This document shows, one piece after another, positions 8,564 through 17,094 of a stretch of 64,000 nt of DNA; the first letter of the stretch is position 1, and each line of letters opens with the position of its first letter. The position numbers and the translations under genes were made by a program. The notes under the pieces are model-generated. The model did no database searches and had not been told where the DNA came from. It was given only the letters and a program-made list of their open reading frames with translations. Source of the DNA: Deinococcus cellulosilyticus NBRC 106333 = KACC 11606 (lineage in GTDB: Bacteria > Deinococcota > Deinococci > Deinococcales > Deinococcaceae); the NCBI RefSeq assembly GCF_007990775.1, contig NZ_BJXB01000007.1:62001-126000 (forward strand), in the 5' to 3' direction.

Positions 8564-10426
8564 TTACCTCTTCTTCTGCTGTTTCTGAACGTCCTGCTCG
8601 TACTTTTTGCGGGCTTCCTGCACTGAAGGTCTGGAACTGACCTCCGCTGGAGGCACATCCCACCACGAGTCATGCTCGGGAAGGCGTTTGTAGGGATCGA
8701 CCTCTGCCACAATGGCGGTCACGCCCTGATGGGCTCTGGCGGCAAGCAGGGCCTCTGTGAGTTCGGCATGACTGGTGACACGGGTGGATTTCGCCCCCAT
8801 GCTCTCCAGATGCTTCACGTAATCGACCTTTACAAAGTCACCGGAGAGCCTGCCTGTTTCATCCCGGTGTCTCAGTTCATTGGTGAAACTGGGCACCCCC
8901 ACGCTCTTTTGCAGCCCGTGGATGCTCTGGTACCCGTGGTTGTCGAGCAGCACCACGGTCAGTTGCAGACCTTCCATGCAGGCGGTGACGATTTCACTGT
9001 TCATCATCAGGTAAGTGCCGTCTCCGACCAGCACCACCACTTCCCTTTCAGGCTCTGCCAGTTTGACCCCGATTCCTGCTGGAATCTCGTAACCCATGCA
9101 GGAAAATCCGTATTCCAGGTGGTAGGCTTTTGGGTCTTCGGGACGCCAGATCTTGTGCAGCTCTCCGGGCATGCTTCCTGCTGCGTTGATCACCGTGGCT
9201 TGGCCGCCAAGGGTTTTGTTGATGGTCCCGAGCACCTCGGCCTGAATGAGGGTTTCACTGTCGGATGCAGAAGTGGCCCTGTCCACGTAATCGTCCCACT
9301 GGTGCCTGAGTTCCGAGACCTGGGCTTTCCATTCCGGGCTGCTCCCTTTCCAGTGGACCAGGGCTCCCTGCAGGGCCTGCAGGGTCACCCTGGCATCTCC
9401 GACCACTGGGAGCCCCTGCAATTTGATGGCGTCCATCGGGGAAACGTTGATGCCAATGATCTGCGCCTCACTGTTGAAGGCACTCTTGGAGGCCGTGATG
9501 AAATCTCCAAGGCGGGTTCCAACCGCCAGAATCACATCTGCCTCAGAGAGAGCACGGTTGGAGGCGAAGGTTCCAGTGGCCCCTCCTGCTCCAGTCACAT
9601 AAGGGTGTTTCCAGCTGAGGGCTCCTTTTCCAGCCTGGGTTTCCACCACGGGAATGCCGAAACTCTCACTGAAGTCCGCAAGTTCCTGCCAGGCCTGGCT
9701 GTACTTGACCCCTCCTCCACACACAATCACTGGTTTTTTTGATCCAGCGAGGATTCTGGCCGCTTCTGCAACCTCCATCAGGTCCGGCTGGGCACGGCGG
9801 ATGCGCCACACCCGCTTCTCGAAAAAGCTTTCCGGGAAATCCCAGGACCAGGACTGCAGATCCTGTGGCAGGGCAATGGTCACGGCTCCGGTTTCTGCCG
9901 GGTCGGTCAGCACCCGCATGGCCTCGGGAAGAATCGACAGCAGTTGCTGGGGGTTCTGGGGCCGGGCAAAGAAGCGGCTCACCGGGCGCAGGGCGTCGTT
10001 CACGCTCACGTCATGCTCGGTGGGGTGTTCGAGTTGCTGCAGCACCGGGTCAGGAATGCGGCTGGAAAAGTAGTCTCCTGGGAGAAGCAGCACGGGCAGG
10101 CGGTTCACGGTGGCGAGGGCTGCAGCCGTCACCAGATTGGTGGCCCCCGGTCCGATGCTGGTGGTCACAGCCATCGTGCTGGTGCGCAGCCTGTGCTTTG
10201 CGTAGGCAATGGCAGCATGGCCCATCGCCTGCTCGTTCTGGCCCCGGTGGGTTCTGAGGCCCACCTCATCCCCGAGTTCCTCCAGGGCCTGCCCGAGTCC
10301 GTGCACGTTCCCGTGCCCAAAAATCGCCCACACTCCGGCAATCAGGCGTTCCTGCTGCCCATCTTTTTCGCTGTACTGGTTGGCCAGAAAGCGAACGATG
10401 GCCTGCGCAACGGTCATGCGGGGCAT
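8564..10426 (-). CDS. iolD: 3D-(3,5/4)-trihydroxycyclohexane-1,2-dione hydrolase
   Basis: 620 residues, thiamine-diphosphate-dependent. Opens the ring of the diketone made by IolE to give 5-deoxy-glucuronate. The N-terminal Pyr domain carries the cofactor-activating glutamate in HRGQNEQAMGHAA (Glu65). The C-terminal PP domain has LVGDGTYLMMNSE, the metal/diphosphate motif. The length matches IolD rather than acetolactate synthases (about 550). The start at 10426 has GGAGG five bases upstream. It lies between iolE and iolA in one transcription unit. Confidence 0.94.
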   Translation of the reverse strand: MPRMTVAQAIVRFLANQYSEKDGQQERLIAGVWAIFGHGNVHGLGQALEELGDEVGLRTHRGQNEQAMGHAAIAYAKHRLRTSTMAVTTSIGPGATNLVTAAALATVNRLPVLLLPGDYFSSRIPDPVLQQLEHPTEHDVSVNDALRPVSRFFARPQNPQQLLSILPEAMRVLTDPAETGAVTIALPQDLQSWSWDFPESFFEKRVWRIRRAQPDLMEVAEAARILAGSKKPVIVCGGGVKYSQAWQELADFSESFGIPVVETQAGKGALSWKHPYVTGAGGATGTFASNRALSEADVILAVGTRLGDFITASKSAFNSEAQIIGINVSPMDAIKLQGLPVVGDARVTLQALQGALVHWKGSSPEWKAQVSELRHQWDDYVDRATSASDSETLIQAEVLGTINKTLGGQATVINAAGSMPGELHKIWRPEDPKAYHLEYGFSCMGYEIPAGIGVKLAEPEREVVVLVGDGTYLMMNSEIVTACMEGLQLTVVLLDNHGYQSIHGLQKSVGVPSFTNELRHRDETGRLSGDFVKVDYVKHLESMGAKSTRVTSHAELTEALLAARAHQGVTAIVAEVDPYKRLPEHDSWWDVPPAEVSSRPSVQEARKKYEQDVQKQQKKR

Positions 10427-10475
10427 GGTGGCCTCCGCCCTGAAATGGATTCAAAAGTCTCTGTCATGGTCTTCC

Positions 10476-11405
10476 TCAGATGCCTGTCACAGACCGCAGG
10501 TGCTCGCGGTTGCGTCTGGCGCTTTCTTTCGGGGCACCCATGCCGGGCAGCACGTCCTGCTCGACCGTCACCCAGCCTGAATACCCGAGGTCCTGCAAGG
10601 TCTGGTGGACGGCAGCAAAATCAATGCAGCCCCTGCCCAGTTCGCAGAACACCCCACGTCCGATGGCCTCCTGGTAATGGAAGCCCCGCACCCGCACTTC
10701 TGCGGCCACTTCGGGTTGCAGGTCCTTGTAATGCACGTACCACAGGCGGTCCCTGAAGCGCCTGAGTCCTTCTTGCACCTGATCAGCGACGTTCGTTCCG
10801 GTGCCAAACAGGTAGTGTCCGGTGTCAAAGACCAGACCCAGGATGTCTGCTGGTGTGCCTGCCAGGAAACGATCCATCTCTTCAGGGGTTTCCACGTAAC
10901 CCGCGCTGTGATGGTGAAACACCGTTTTGAGTCCCGTCTCGTTCCAGACAGCACGGGCGATTTGCTCTGCGCCAGCGCAGAACACCTGCCACTGTGCTTC
11001 TGAAAGGCTGGAATCTTGATTCTGGTGCCCGGCGTTCTGGAAGCGTTCAGGGTCTTTGCTGTGCTCATCGGCCAGCACCACGAAGGGTTGCCAGGCGGGG
11101 TCCCCCAGGTCGGCCACGCTTTTCAGCAGCCTTGCTGTGCGAAGCACACGGGTTTCTCCTTCTGCGTGGGCAGTTCTGTCTTTCAGGAACACCCCTTCGT
11201 AGGCCCCGAGCATGGTGAGGTTTCGGTTCGAAAGCTCCGTCCAGAGTTTTTCGGGATCAGTGGGCATGTAGCCGTAATCGCCGAGTTCAGTTCCGGTGTA
11301 TCCAGCCTCCACCAGTTCATCGAGCATGGTGGAGAAGGGAATCCCCTGTCCCCAGCCTTCAATGGTGCCCCAGGAACATGGGGCGTTGCCGTAAGTGATG
11401 GTCAT
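10476..11405 (-). CDS. iolE: myo-inosose-2 dehydratase
   Basis: 309 residues, TIM-barrel of the AP-endonuclease-2/xylose-isomerase-like superfamily. Dehydrates scyllo-inosose to the trihydroxycyclohexane-dione. The N-terminus (NAPCSWGTIEGWGQ, later GYTGTELGDYGYMP) and the FHHHSAGYVETPEE, DTGHYLFG and HYKDL segments are highly characteristic of IolE and contain the metal ligands. A GGAGG site precedes the ATG. It is separated from the importer genes by 191 bp. I saw no gene or convincing terminator in that spacer. Confidence 0.95.
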   Translation of the reverse strand: MTITYGNAPCSWGTIEGWGQGIPFSTMLDELVEAGYTGTELGDYGYMPTDPEKLWTELSNRNLTMLGAYEGVFLKDRTAHAEGETRVLRTARLLKSVADLGDPAWQPFVVLADEHSKDPERFQNAGHQNQDSSLSEAQWQVFCAGAEQIARAVWNETGLKTVFHHHSAGYVETPEEMDRFLAGTPADILGLVFDTGHYLFGTGTNVADQVQEGLRRFRDRLWYVHYKDLQPEVAAEVRVRGFHYQEAIGRGVFCELGRGCIDFAAVHQTLQDLGYSGWVTVEQDVLPGMGAPKESARRNREHLRSVTGI

Positions 11406-11596
11406 GCGCGTCCTCCAGTGGTTGCGACCCTGACGGGGTCTGCGGTTTCGAGGGCCTGTTGTGCTGCGAAAGCAAGGCGTGATCTGTGTCAGGAAGCAGG
11501 GCTTGATCGTTCAAAATCCTGTGGACGAAAGTCTGTTTTTTCTGAGCATAAGGCACAAGACAGGATTTCGCAGCATTACGTCCGTGCGTGGTTGCT

Positions 11597-12415
11597 TCAC
11601 GACACCACACCCCGCTGGTCCACCCGCGCAATTTCCGAAAGTTCCACTTCCAGACGGCTGAGTTCTTCGCCCCCGGCCATCATGGAAAGCAGCTTTTCAC
11701 AGGTGATGTCCTCTTTGCGGAAGGTTCCGTAGCTCTTTCCGCGCTTCAGCACCGTGAAGGTGTTCCCGACAGCCCAGGCGTGATGCACGTTGTGGGTGAT
11801 GAAAATGACCCCGAGGCCCTTTGCTCCCGACTGGGCCACGTACTTGAGCACCACGCTGGCCTGATTGACTCCAAGGGCAGAGGTCGGTTCGTCCAGAATC
11901 AGCACACGGGCACCAAAATACACCGCCCTGGAAATCGCCACGCACTGCCGTTCACCACCGGAGAGCGTTCCAACAGGCTGGTTGGGGTCCCTCACGTCGA
12001 TGCCCATTTTCTTCATTTCCTCACGGGCCACCCGCTCAGCGAAATGGTGGTCGAAGACCTTCAGGGGCCCCACCTGCCTGCGGGGTTCGCGGCCCAGAAA
12101 GAAGTTGCGGGTGATGCTCATCAGGGGCAGCATGGCGAGGTCCTGAAAGACCGTGGCAATCCCCCGGTCCAGCGCGTCACGGGGACCTTTGAAGGTCACA
12201 GGCTGACCATCGAGCAGGAACTCCCCTTCACTGGGTGCGTGCACGCCCGAAAGGATCTTGATCAGGGTGCTCTTCCCTGCCCCGTTGTCTCCGAGCAGGC
12301 AGTGCACCTCTCCAGGGTACACCTTCAGGTCGATGCCACTGAGGGCAACCACCGGACCGAAGTGCTTTGCAACCTGTTTCAATTCAATGATGGGCTCTGT
12401 CCCCTGACCTTTCAT
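11597..12415 (-). CDS. Sugar (inositol) ABC transporter ATP-binding protein, single-domain
   Basis: 272 residues with a single ATPase domain: Walker A GDNGAGKST, Q-loop TVFQDLA, signature LSGGE, Walker B VLILDEPT and the switch histidine in FITHN. It powers the adjacent permease. It resembles one half of RbsA/XylG-type ATPases, so it probably works as a homodimer instead of a fused double domain. The ATG at 12415 is preferred to the GTG at 12418 because AAAGGGG then lies at normal spacing. The inositol substrate is inferred from the operon. Confidence 0.88.
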   Translation of the reverse strand: MKGQGTEPIIELKQVAKHFGPVVALSGIDLKVYPGEVHCLLGDNGAGKSTLIKILSGVHAPSEGEFLLDGQPVTFKGPRDALDRGIATVFQDLAMLPLMSITRNFFLGREPRRQVGPLKVFDHHFAERVAREEMKKMGIDVRDPNQPVGTLSGGERQCVAISRAVYFGARVLILDEPTSALGVNQASVVLKYVAQSGAKGLGVIFITHNVHHAWAVGNTFTVLKRGKSYGTFRKEDITCEKLLSMMAGGEELSRLEVELSEIARVDQRGVVS

Positions 12416-12431
12416 CACTTCACCCCTTTCA

Positions 12432-13466
12432 TCACTTGACCTCTGTGGCTTTCTTGCGCAGGTGGTTGTTCAGCAGCACCGCCCCGAGCAGCATGCTGCC
12501 CATGATGGCCTTGAACCAGTCGGTGTCGATGCCGGTGAAGAAGATGCCCTGCTGGACCATCCCGAGGATCAGTGCCCCGATGGCTGCACCGATCACACTG
12601 CCGAAGCCTCCGGTGAGCAGGGTCCCGCCGATCACCGCAGCGGCAACAGCTTCAAGTTCCTTGAGTTCGCCGCGCAGCACGTCTGCCGACCCGGTGTTGA
12701 GGATCTGGATCACGGCAAGCAGGGTGGCACTTGCAGCGGTGAGCATGAACAGACTGATTTTCACGCGGGCCACCGGAACCCCCACGTTGCGGGACGCATT
12801 TGCATCTCCCCCCACCCCGAAAATCCAGTTGCCGTAACGGGTCTGCAACAGCACCCAGCTGAGGATGAGGGTGAGCAGCACCCACCACCACACCGACACC
12901 GGAAGCCCGAGCAGGCTGCCACTGAAAAGCAGGGCCAGAGGGTCTCCAGCTGCAGCATCTTTCAGGCCAGACACGCGGGTGGAGCCTGAAACCATGCGGG
13001 TGAGGGCCAGGGTGAGGCCCCGCAAAATGAACATGCTGGCCAGGGTGACGATGAAAGACGGCAGTTTTGTGCGCATCACCAGGAAACCGTTGAGCCATCC
13101 AAACAGCAGCGCGAACACGAAGGCCAGCACGATCCCCAGCCACACGGGAAGCCCGAACTGGGTCACAGAGATGGCCATCACCATGCCTGCTGCTCCGATC
13201 ATGGAGCCGATGGACAGGTCAAATTCGCCTGCAATCATCAGCAGGCTGACCGTCACGGCCAGAATGCCGAGTTGTGCTGCAACTTCCAGGTAATTGACCG
13301 TGCCAGAAACCGTCAGAAAGCCCTGGTTCCCTGCCGTCAATGCAAAAAACGAAAAGACCAGGATCAGACCTGCCACCGAGCCCAGTTCCGGGCGGGACAG
13401 CAGTTTCTTCAGTGGACTGATTTTTTTCAGCCGTTCATCTTGAGGTTTTGACATGCTCGGGTTCAT
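12432..13466 (-). CDS. Sugar (inositol) ABC transporter permease, RbsC type
   Basis: 344 residues, mostly membrane-spanning, of the branched-chain/ribose permease family. Signature segments include MIAGEFDLSIGSMIGAAG, GNWIFGVGGDANASRNVGVPV and VIGGTLLTGGFGSVIGAAIGALILG, the RbsC/XylH hallmarks. About ten helices are expected. It sits between the ATPase and binding-protein genes. A strong hairpin separates it from the upstream binding-protein gene. Confidence 0.9.
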   Translation of the reverse strand: MNPSMSKPQDERLKKISPLKKLLSRPELGSVAGLILVFSFFALTAGNQGFLTVSGTVNYLEVAAQLGILAVTVSLLMIAGEFDLSIGSMIGAAGMVMAISVTQFGLPVWLGIVLAFVFALLFGWLNGFLVMRTKLPSFIVTLASMFILRGLTLALTRMVSGSTRVSGLKDAAAGDPLALLFSGSLLGLPVSVWWWVLLTLILSWVLLQTRYGNWIFGVGGDANASRNVGVPVARVKISLFMLTAASATLLAVIQILNTGSADVLRGELKELEAVAAAVIGGTLLTGGFGSVIGAAIGALILGMVQQGIFFTGIDTDWFKAIMGSMLLGAVLLNNHLRKKATEVK

Positions 13467-13523
13467 GCATCTCCTGAATGGGTTTTGATTGAGGTCTGGC
13501 CCTGTAGCGCTCAGAGACAGGAT

Positions 13524-13555
13524 GGGGTGAAGGGCAGCTGACTGCCCTTCACCCC
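13524..13555. promoter_or_regulatory. Intercistronic hairpin between binding-protein and permease genes
   Basis: GGGGTGAAGGGCAG (13524-13537) pairs perfectly with CTGCCCTTCACCCC (13542-13555) around a 4-nt loop. There is no T-tract on the minus-strand side. It probably protects the upstream binding-protein message from 3' decay and lowers downstream expression, as in other binding-protein operons (inference). Confidence 0.6.
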
Positions 13556-13562
13556 CTGAACA

Positions 13563-14489
13563 TCAGCGAATGCCTTTTTTGGAGAGGTCCATGACCTGTT
13601 TTGCATTTTTGGGGGTGACAAAACCGGGTCCGGTCAGCAGGGTGTCGTTGGCGACCAGGGTGCCGTATTTCTTGAACAGGGACAGGGTGACCACGGGCAG
13701 GTAACCTTGCAGGTACTGCTGCTGGTCAATGGCGAAATCCATCTGGTTCTTGTCCAGTGCACCCAGCACGGTGGGGGAAAGGTCAAAGGTGCCGAGTTTC
13801 AGCTGGTTGCGCAGTTTGCCCTGTTCGACGGCCTGCAGCATGGGTTCTGCCCCCACAGGTCCAAGGGCGAGCATGCCGTCCACGTTCTTGTTGCGTTGCA
13901 GGTAATTGCTGATGGCGTTGCGGGCCTCGGTGAAGTCGGTTTTGACATTCAGGATGCTGACTTTGCTGCCCAGACCGTCCTGGAAGCCCTTGCAGCGCTG
14001 TTCCAGTCCGCCGTTTCCGGCCTCGTGGTTGATGCACACCCCGTTTTTGACCCCCATGGATTTCATGCGCTCCCCGGCTTTTTTCCCTGCGAGGTATTCT
14101 TCCTGTCCCACATGCACCAGCACCCCGAGTTTCTGGTAGACATCCGCTCCGGAGTTGATGCTGACCACGGGAATTCCGGCTTTCACGGCTTTCTCAATGC
14201 TGTTGCCCAGTGCGTCGGCGTCAGGGATCGACACGATGATGCCGTCGGGTTTTGACGCCACGGCTGCATCAATGAGCTGTCCCATCTTGACCATGTCAAA
14301 GGTTTCCGGGGCACGGTATTCCACCTTGACCTTGAGGTCCTTTGCAGCCTGATCTGCACCGCGTTTCACCACACTCCAGAAGGGGTCGCTGGCCTGACCG
14401 TGGGTCACCATCACGAATCGGGGGGTCTGGGCGTGGGCCAGAGAAGCAAAAGCAAATGTGAGCGCAACAAAAGCCAGGGATTTTTTCAT
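13563..14489 (-). CDS. Sugar (inositol) ABC transporter substrate-binding protein
   Basis: 308 residues, periplasmic-binding-protein type I (RbsB/XylF) family. A signal peptide (MKKSLAFVALTFAFASLAHA) ends with a signal peptidase I site and has no lipobox. The mature protein begins with RFVMVTHGQASDPFWSVVKRGADQA, typical of the group, and contains GIIVSIPDADAL and the VSINSGAD ligand-pocket strand. It is first in the inositol operon behind a strong promoter, as expected for the most abundant component. Inositol as ligand is inferred from the operon. Confidence 0.9.
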   Translation of the reverse strand: MKKSLAFVALTFAFASLAHAQTPRFVMVTHGQASDPFWSVVKRGADQAAKDLKVKVEYRAPETFDMVKMGQLIDAAVASKPDGIIVSIPDADALGNSIEKAVKAGIPVVSINSGADVYQKLGVLVHVGQEEYLAGKKAGERMKSMGVKNGVCINHEAGNGGLEQRCKGFQDGLGSKVSILNVKTDFTEARNAISNYLQRNKNVDGMLALGPVGAEPMLQAVEQGKLRNQLKLGTFDLSPTVLGALDKNQMDFAIDQQQYLQGYLPVVTLSLFKKYGTLVANDTLLTGPGFVTPKNAKQVMDLSKKGIR

Positions 14490-14546
14490 GGTCTCCTCGA
14501 ATGGCCTGCGGTCTGGGCAGGCGACTGGATTGTTTCAGATGCCTGA

Positions 14547-14576
14547 AGTATAAGCCCATCTTCTTTCGAATGTCAA
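14547..14576 (-). promoter_or_regulatory. Sigma-70-type promoter of the inositol operon
   Basis: On the minus strand TTGACA (14571-14576) is followed 18 bp later by TATACT (14547-14552), about 60 bp upstream of the binding-protein start. This is the best promoter match in the divergent spacer. Confidence 0.7.
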
Positions 14577-14592
14577 CAGATTCGCAAGGTTT

Positions 14593-14603
14593 TCTTTTGA
14601 TTA
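14593..14603 (-). promoter_or_regulatory. Candidate IolR-type operator
   Basis: The minus strand reads TAATCAAAAGA, which fits every position of the 11-mer WRAYCAADARD described for Bacillus IolR. It lies 17 bp upstream of the operon -35. A 10-of-11 match (TAATCAACAAG, 14796-14806, plus strand) overlaps the -10 of the regulator gene itself. Binding is inferred. Confidence 0.45.
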
Positions 14604-14793
14604 TCTTACGTTTAAAGCCAGTCCAAATTTCTTCATGTTTCGGACCACCTTCAAAATGCTAGACTGGAGTCCAGATCTTTCATTTGAAAGGTTTGCTGGA
14701 ATACTTCTGGCTTCCAGCGTCCCCTTCTTTCCACCCTCTGGCCTGGTGTGACCCTTCTCCTCTTTCAGGCCACAGTGCAACCACCTTCAGGGC

Positions 14794-14799
14794 TATAAT
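14794..14799 (+). promoter_or_regulatory. -10 box of the DeoR-family regulator gene
   Basis: A perfect TATAAT lies 27 bp upstream of the start codon. No good -35 is present at 16-18 bp, so an activator or a weak promoter is likely. The rest of the 336-bp divergent spacer holds a perfect CTGGAGTCCAG palindrome (14664-14674) and TTTCATTTGAAA (14678-14689), both possible operator parts. Confidence 0.5.
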
Positions 14800-14825
14800 C
14801 AACAAGTGTGAACGGGAGAGCCAAC

Positions 14826-15644
14826 ATGAGCACGGCAGAGCGTCGCGGAAAAATCATCGAACTGCTAGAGGTGCAGGGCAGTGTCAAAGTCGAAGAACTC
14901 GCAACCCGCTTTCAGGTTTCAAGTGTAACCATTCGTAAGGACCTTGATGAACTGGAGCGCCGGGGGCTGGTGCGCCGAAGCCACGGCAGTGCCGAAGCCA
15001 CCAGCAAGAGCCTCTACAACCCCAGCATGGGTGAAAAAATCGCAATCCACAACGAAGACAAGTTTCACATTGCCCTCGCTGCCGCCGAACTGGTGGAAGA
15101 GGGGGACACCGTGCTGCTCGACTCTGGAAGCACCACCCTCACCCTGGCAAAAGTGCTGAAAAACCGCTTCCAGAAGCTCTACATCATCACCAACTCCATC
15201 CCCATATCGCTGGAGTTCTCCGACAGGAACTGGGAGGTGGTGCTGCTCGGAGGCACCCTCAGGCCCCACAGTGGAGCCGCAATTGGCCCCACCACAGTGG
15301 ACAACCTGCAAAAATACTACGCAGACAAGGTGTTCCTGGGAACCACCTCCATCTCGGTGGATCGGGGGTACGCCACCCCCAACATCATTGAAGCCCAGAC
15401 CAAAGAAGCCATGATCCGGGCCGCCAGAATGCGGGTGGTGGTCTCGGATTCCAGCAAGATCGGGCGGCACACCCTGGCTTCCTTTGCCGCCCTGCAGGAC
15501 ATTGATGTGCTGGTCACCGATCCCCAGGCCCCTCCAGGGTTTCTGGACAAGATGAAAGACCTTCAGCTGAAAGTGGTCTTCTCCAGTCCCATTGACCCTG
15601 CCAACCATGACTCCCCTCAGGCCAGCCTCCCCAGACAGAATTGA
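14826..15644 (+). CDS. iolR: DeoR-family regulator of the inositol operon (IolR-like)
   Basis: 272 residues. The N-terminal DeoR helix-turn-helix (RRGKIIELLEVQGSVKVEELATRFQVSSVTIRKDL) is followed by a ribose-isomerase-like sensor domain with DSGSTTLTLA and VSDSSKIGRH, which bind a phosphorylated sugar in this family. The ATG at 14826 is preferred to the in-frame GTG at 14808 because GGGAGA then sits 7 bp upstream. It is divergent from the inositol operon. B. subtilis IolR is also a DeoR-type repressor that responds to 2-deoxy-5-keto-gluconate 6-phosphate, so the same role is inferred here. Confidence 0.85.
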   Translation: MSTAERRGKIIELLEVQGSVKVEELATRFQVSSVTIRKDLDELERRGLVRRSHGSAEATSKSLYNPSMGEKIAIHNEDKFHIALAAAELVEEGDTVLLDSGSTTLTLAKVLKNRFQKLYIITNSIPISLEFSDRNWEVVLLGGTLRPHSGAAIGPTTVDNLQKYYADKVFLGTTSISVDRGYATPNIIEAQTKEAMIRAARMRVVVSDSSKIGRHTLASFAALQDIDVLVTDPQAPPGFLDKMKDLQLKVVFSSPIDPANHDSPQASLPRQN

Positions 15645-15802
15645 CTGAGGATTTTCACGTCCTGCAAAGAAGACCATCCTCCTCTCAGGCCCTGAAAAGA
15701 CAACCATCTTTCAATCATGGTGGTCCCTGTACAGTGCCAACAGGTCAGCAGAGAACTCCGGAATGGAAATCAACTTCCCTGCAAGAAACCTGAAGGACCC
15801 CC

Positions 15803-16594
15803 ATGAAAAGAAACCTTTCAAAACTGATGGCCCTCACCCTGATCTCCCTGCCCCTTGTTGCCCACACCAGCACCGCTTTTGCTGCATCAGGGGCGGTCAC
15901 TGCCCAGCAGAAAGTCAAAAAAGGCTTTGTCACCGGAAAAGTGGTCAATGCTGCAGGTCAGCCCATCGTGCACGCCACCATCTACGCCGACAACACCCTG
16001 TATTACAACACCAACGTGATCGGGTACACCAACGAGAAAGGCGAATACAGCCTGGACATCCGTCAGCCTGCCGGGACCTGGAACATCACCGCAAAAATGA
16101 TGCTGAAATACAACGGGGAATCCATCGAAATCGACCTGATTCCCCAGAATGAAGATGTGGTGGCAGGTGCAGCAGGTGGCGTGCGCAACTTCGTGTACAA
16201 ACCCTCTGAAACAACGTACGGCAACCTCGGGGTGGTGAATGTGCGGACCGCGCTGGGCTTCTTTCCCGACATCAACAAAGTGAAAGTCACCCTGAAACCC
16301 GTGGGCAAACTCGCAGACGGTACAGCAGGAAAAACCTTCACCTCTGGCCTCACCAACACCGCCGATGGATACATCATCAAAAATGTCATGTATGGGACGT
16401 ATGACGTGACGGTCACGCTCGATGGCAAGCCCCTCTTTGTCAAGAAAGCAGCCAGTGGAGGACCGGACACCCCTTTCCAGAAGAGCTTCAGAGGGGGGTT
16501 CTGGAAGGACTTCTATTCCATCAGGCCTGTGATGTGGCTGGAAATCAGCGACGACGACTGCCCGGACATCCTGCAATCCTGCCAGGGGAAATGA
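15803..16594 (+). CDS. Secreted protein with carboxypeptidase-regulatory-like domain
   Basis: 263 residues. A signal peptide of about 28 residues ending in AFA is followed by a beta-sandwich resembling the carboxypeptidase regulatory domain. The visible pattern is VTGKVVNAAGQPIVHATIYADNTL, then TNEKGEYSLDIRQPAGTWNI. A second repeat-like half has DGYIIKNVMYGTYDVTVTLDGK. No catalytic motif is visible. Two cysteines lie near the C-terminus (DDDCPDILQSC) and could form a disulfide. Such domains usually serve in surface adhesion or as structural modules. It follows the inositol regulator on the same strand but has no clear link to it. Confidence 0.7.
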   Translation: MKRNLSKLMALTLISLPLVAHTSTAFAASGAVTAQQKVKKGFVTGKVVNAAGQPIVHATIYADNTLYYNTNVIGYTNEKGEYSLDIRQPAGTWNITAKMMLKYNGESIEIDLIPQNEDVVAGAAGGVRNFVYKPSETTYGNLGVVNVRTALGFFPDINKVKVTLKPVGKLADGTAGKTFTSGLTNTADGYIIKNVMYGTYDVTVTLDGKPLFVKKAASGGPDTPFQKSFRGGFWKDFYSIRPVMWLEISDDDCPDILQSCQGK

Positions 16595-16674
16595 ATGGCT
16601 GAACACAATCCATCAGTGAACCTTGCACCTCCCTGGCTTGCATGGTCCTGGGCCAATTGGCACAACTACTGGAT

Positions 16675-16965
16675 TCAGCCTTGCTCTCCAATCAGTGCAC
16701 CTGTTTCCTCATCGAAGATCAAGGTTCGAAGCTCTTCAGGATTTGTTCTGGAAGACACTTTCACCAGCAAAGTCTTCTGGGGTTCTTCTGACGCAGCCTT
16801 CACCAGCGGGTTCACTCCTGTGGCATTGTATTTTGGCTTCCTCTCTGTCTGATGTGCAATAAAATCAGCACGGATCTCGGTTTCTGGTGTGGTCTCCACG
16901 ACTTCAAATCCAGGCTTTGCTGCACTGACCAGTTGTTGCAGTTCTTCAAGTGTTTTTTTCGTCAT
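16675..16965 (-). CDS. Small protein of unknown function in MBL/caspase operon
   Basis: 96 residues, acidic and lysine-rich, with no cysteine and no membrane segment. An N-terminal helix (MTKKTLEELQQLVSAA) is followed by beta-prone segments (QKTLLVKVSS, RTLIFDEETG). The start at 16965 has a strong GGGGAG site. A longer reading frame upstream has no support. It is the third gene after the membrane protein and the MBL/caspase-like protein, 129 bp downstream. A hairpin (GCCTGAAG at 17045-17052, CTTCAGGC at 17072-17079) sits in that gap. It could be a regulator or a protease substrate of the system. I do not recognise a family. Confidence 0.6.
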   Translation of the reverse strand: MTKKTLEELQQLVSAAKPGFEVVETTPETEIRADFIAHQTERKPKYNATGVNPLVKAASEEPQKTLLVKVSSRTNPEELRTLIFDEETGALIGEQG

Positions 16966-17094
16966 GCTCTCCCCTTTCCCTGAAGCGCTCCAACCAGCAG
17001 GGCACTGGCTGAACGTCTGAAGTCGTAAAACGCAACACATTGCAGCCTGAAGGGATAAAAATCCGTCATCTCTTCAGGCATTTTCATTTGCATT

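Noticed and set aside
11406..11596. A 90-codon minus-strand frame (11359-11631) in the gap upstream of iolE
   Set aside because: It overlaps the iolE start, has no ribosome site and shows no recognisable protein pattern.
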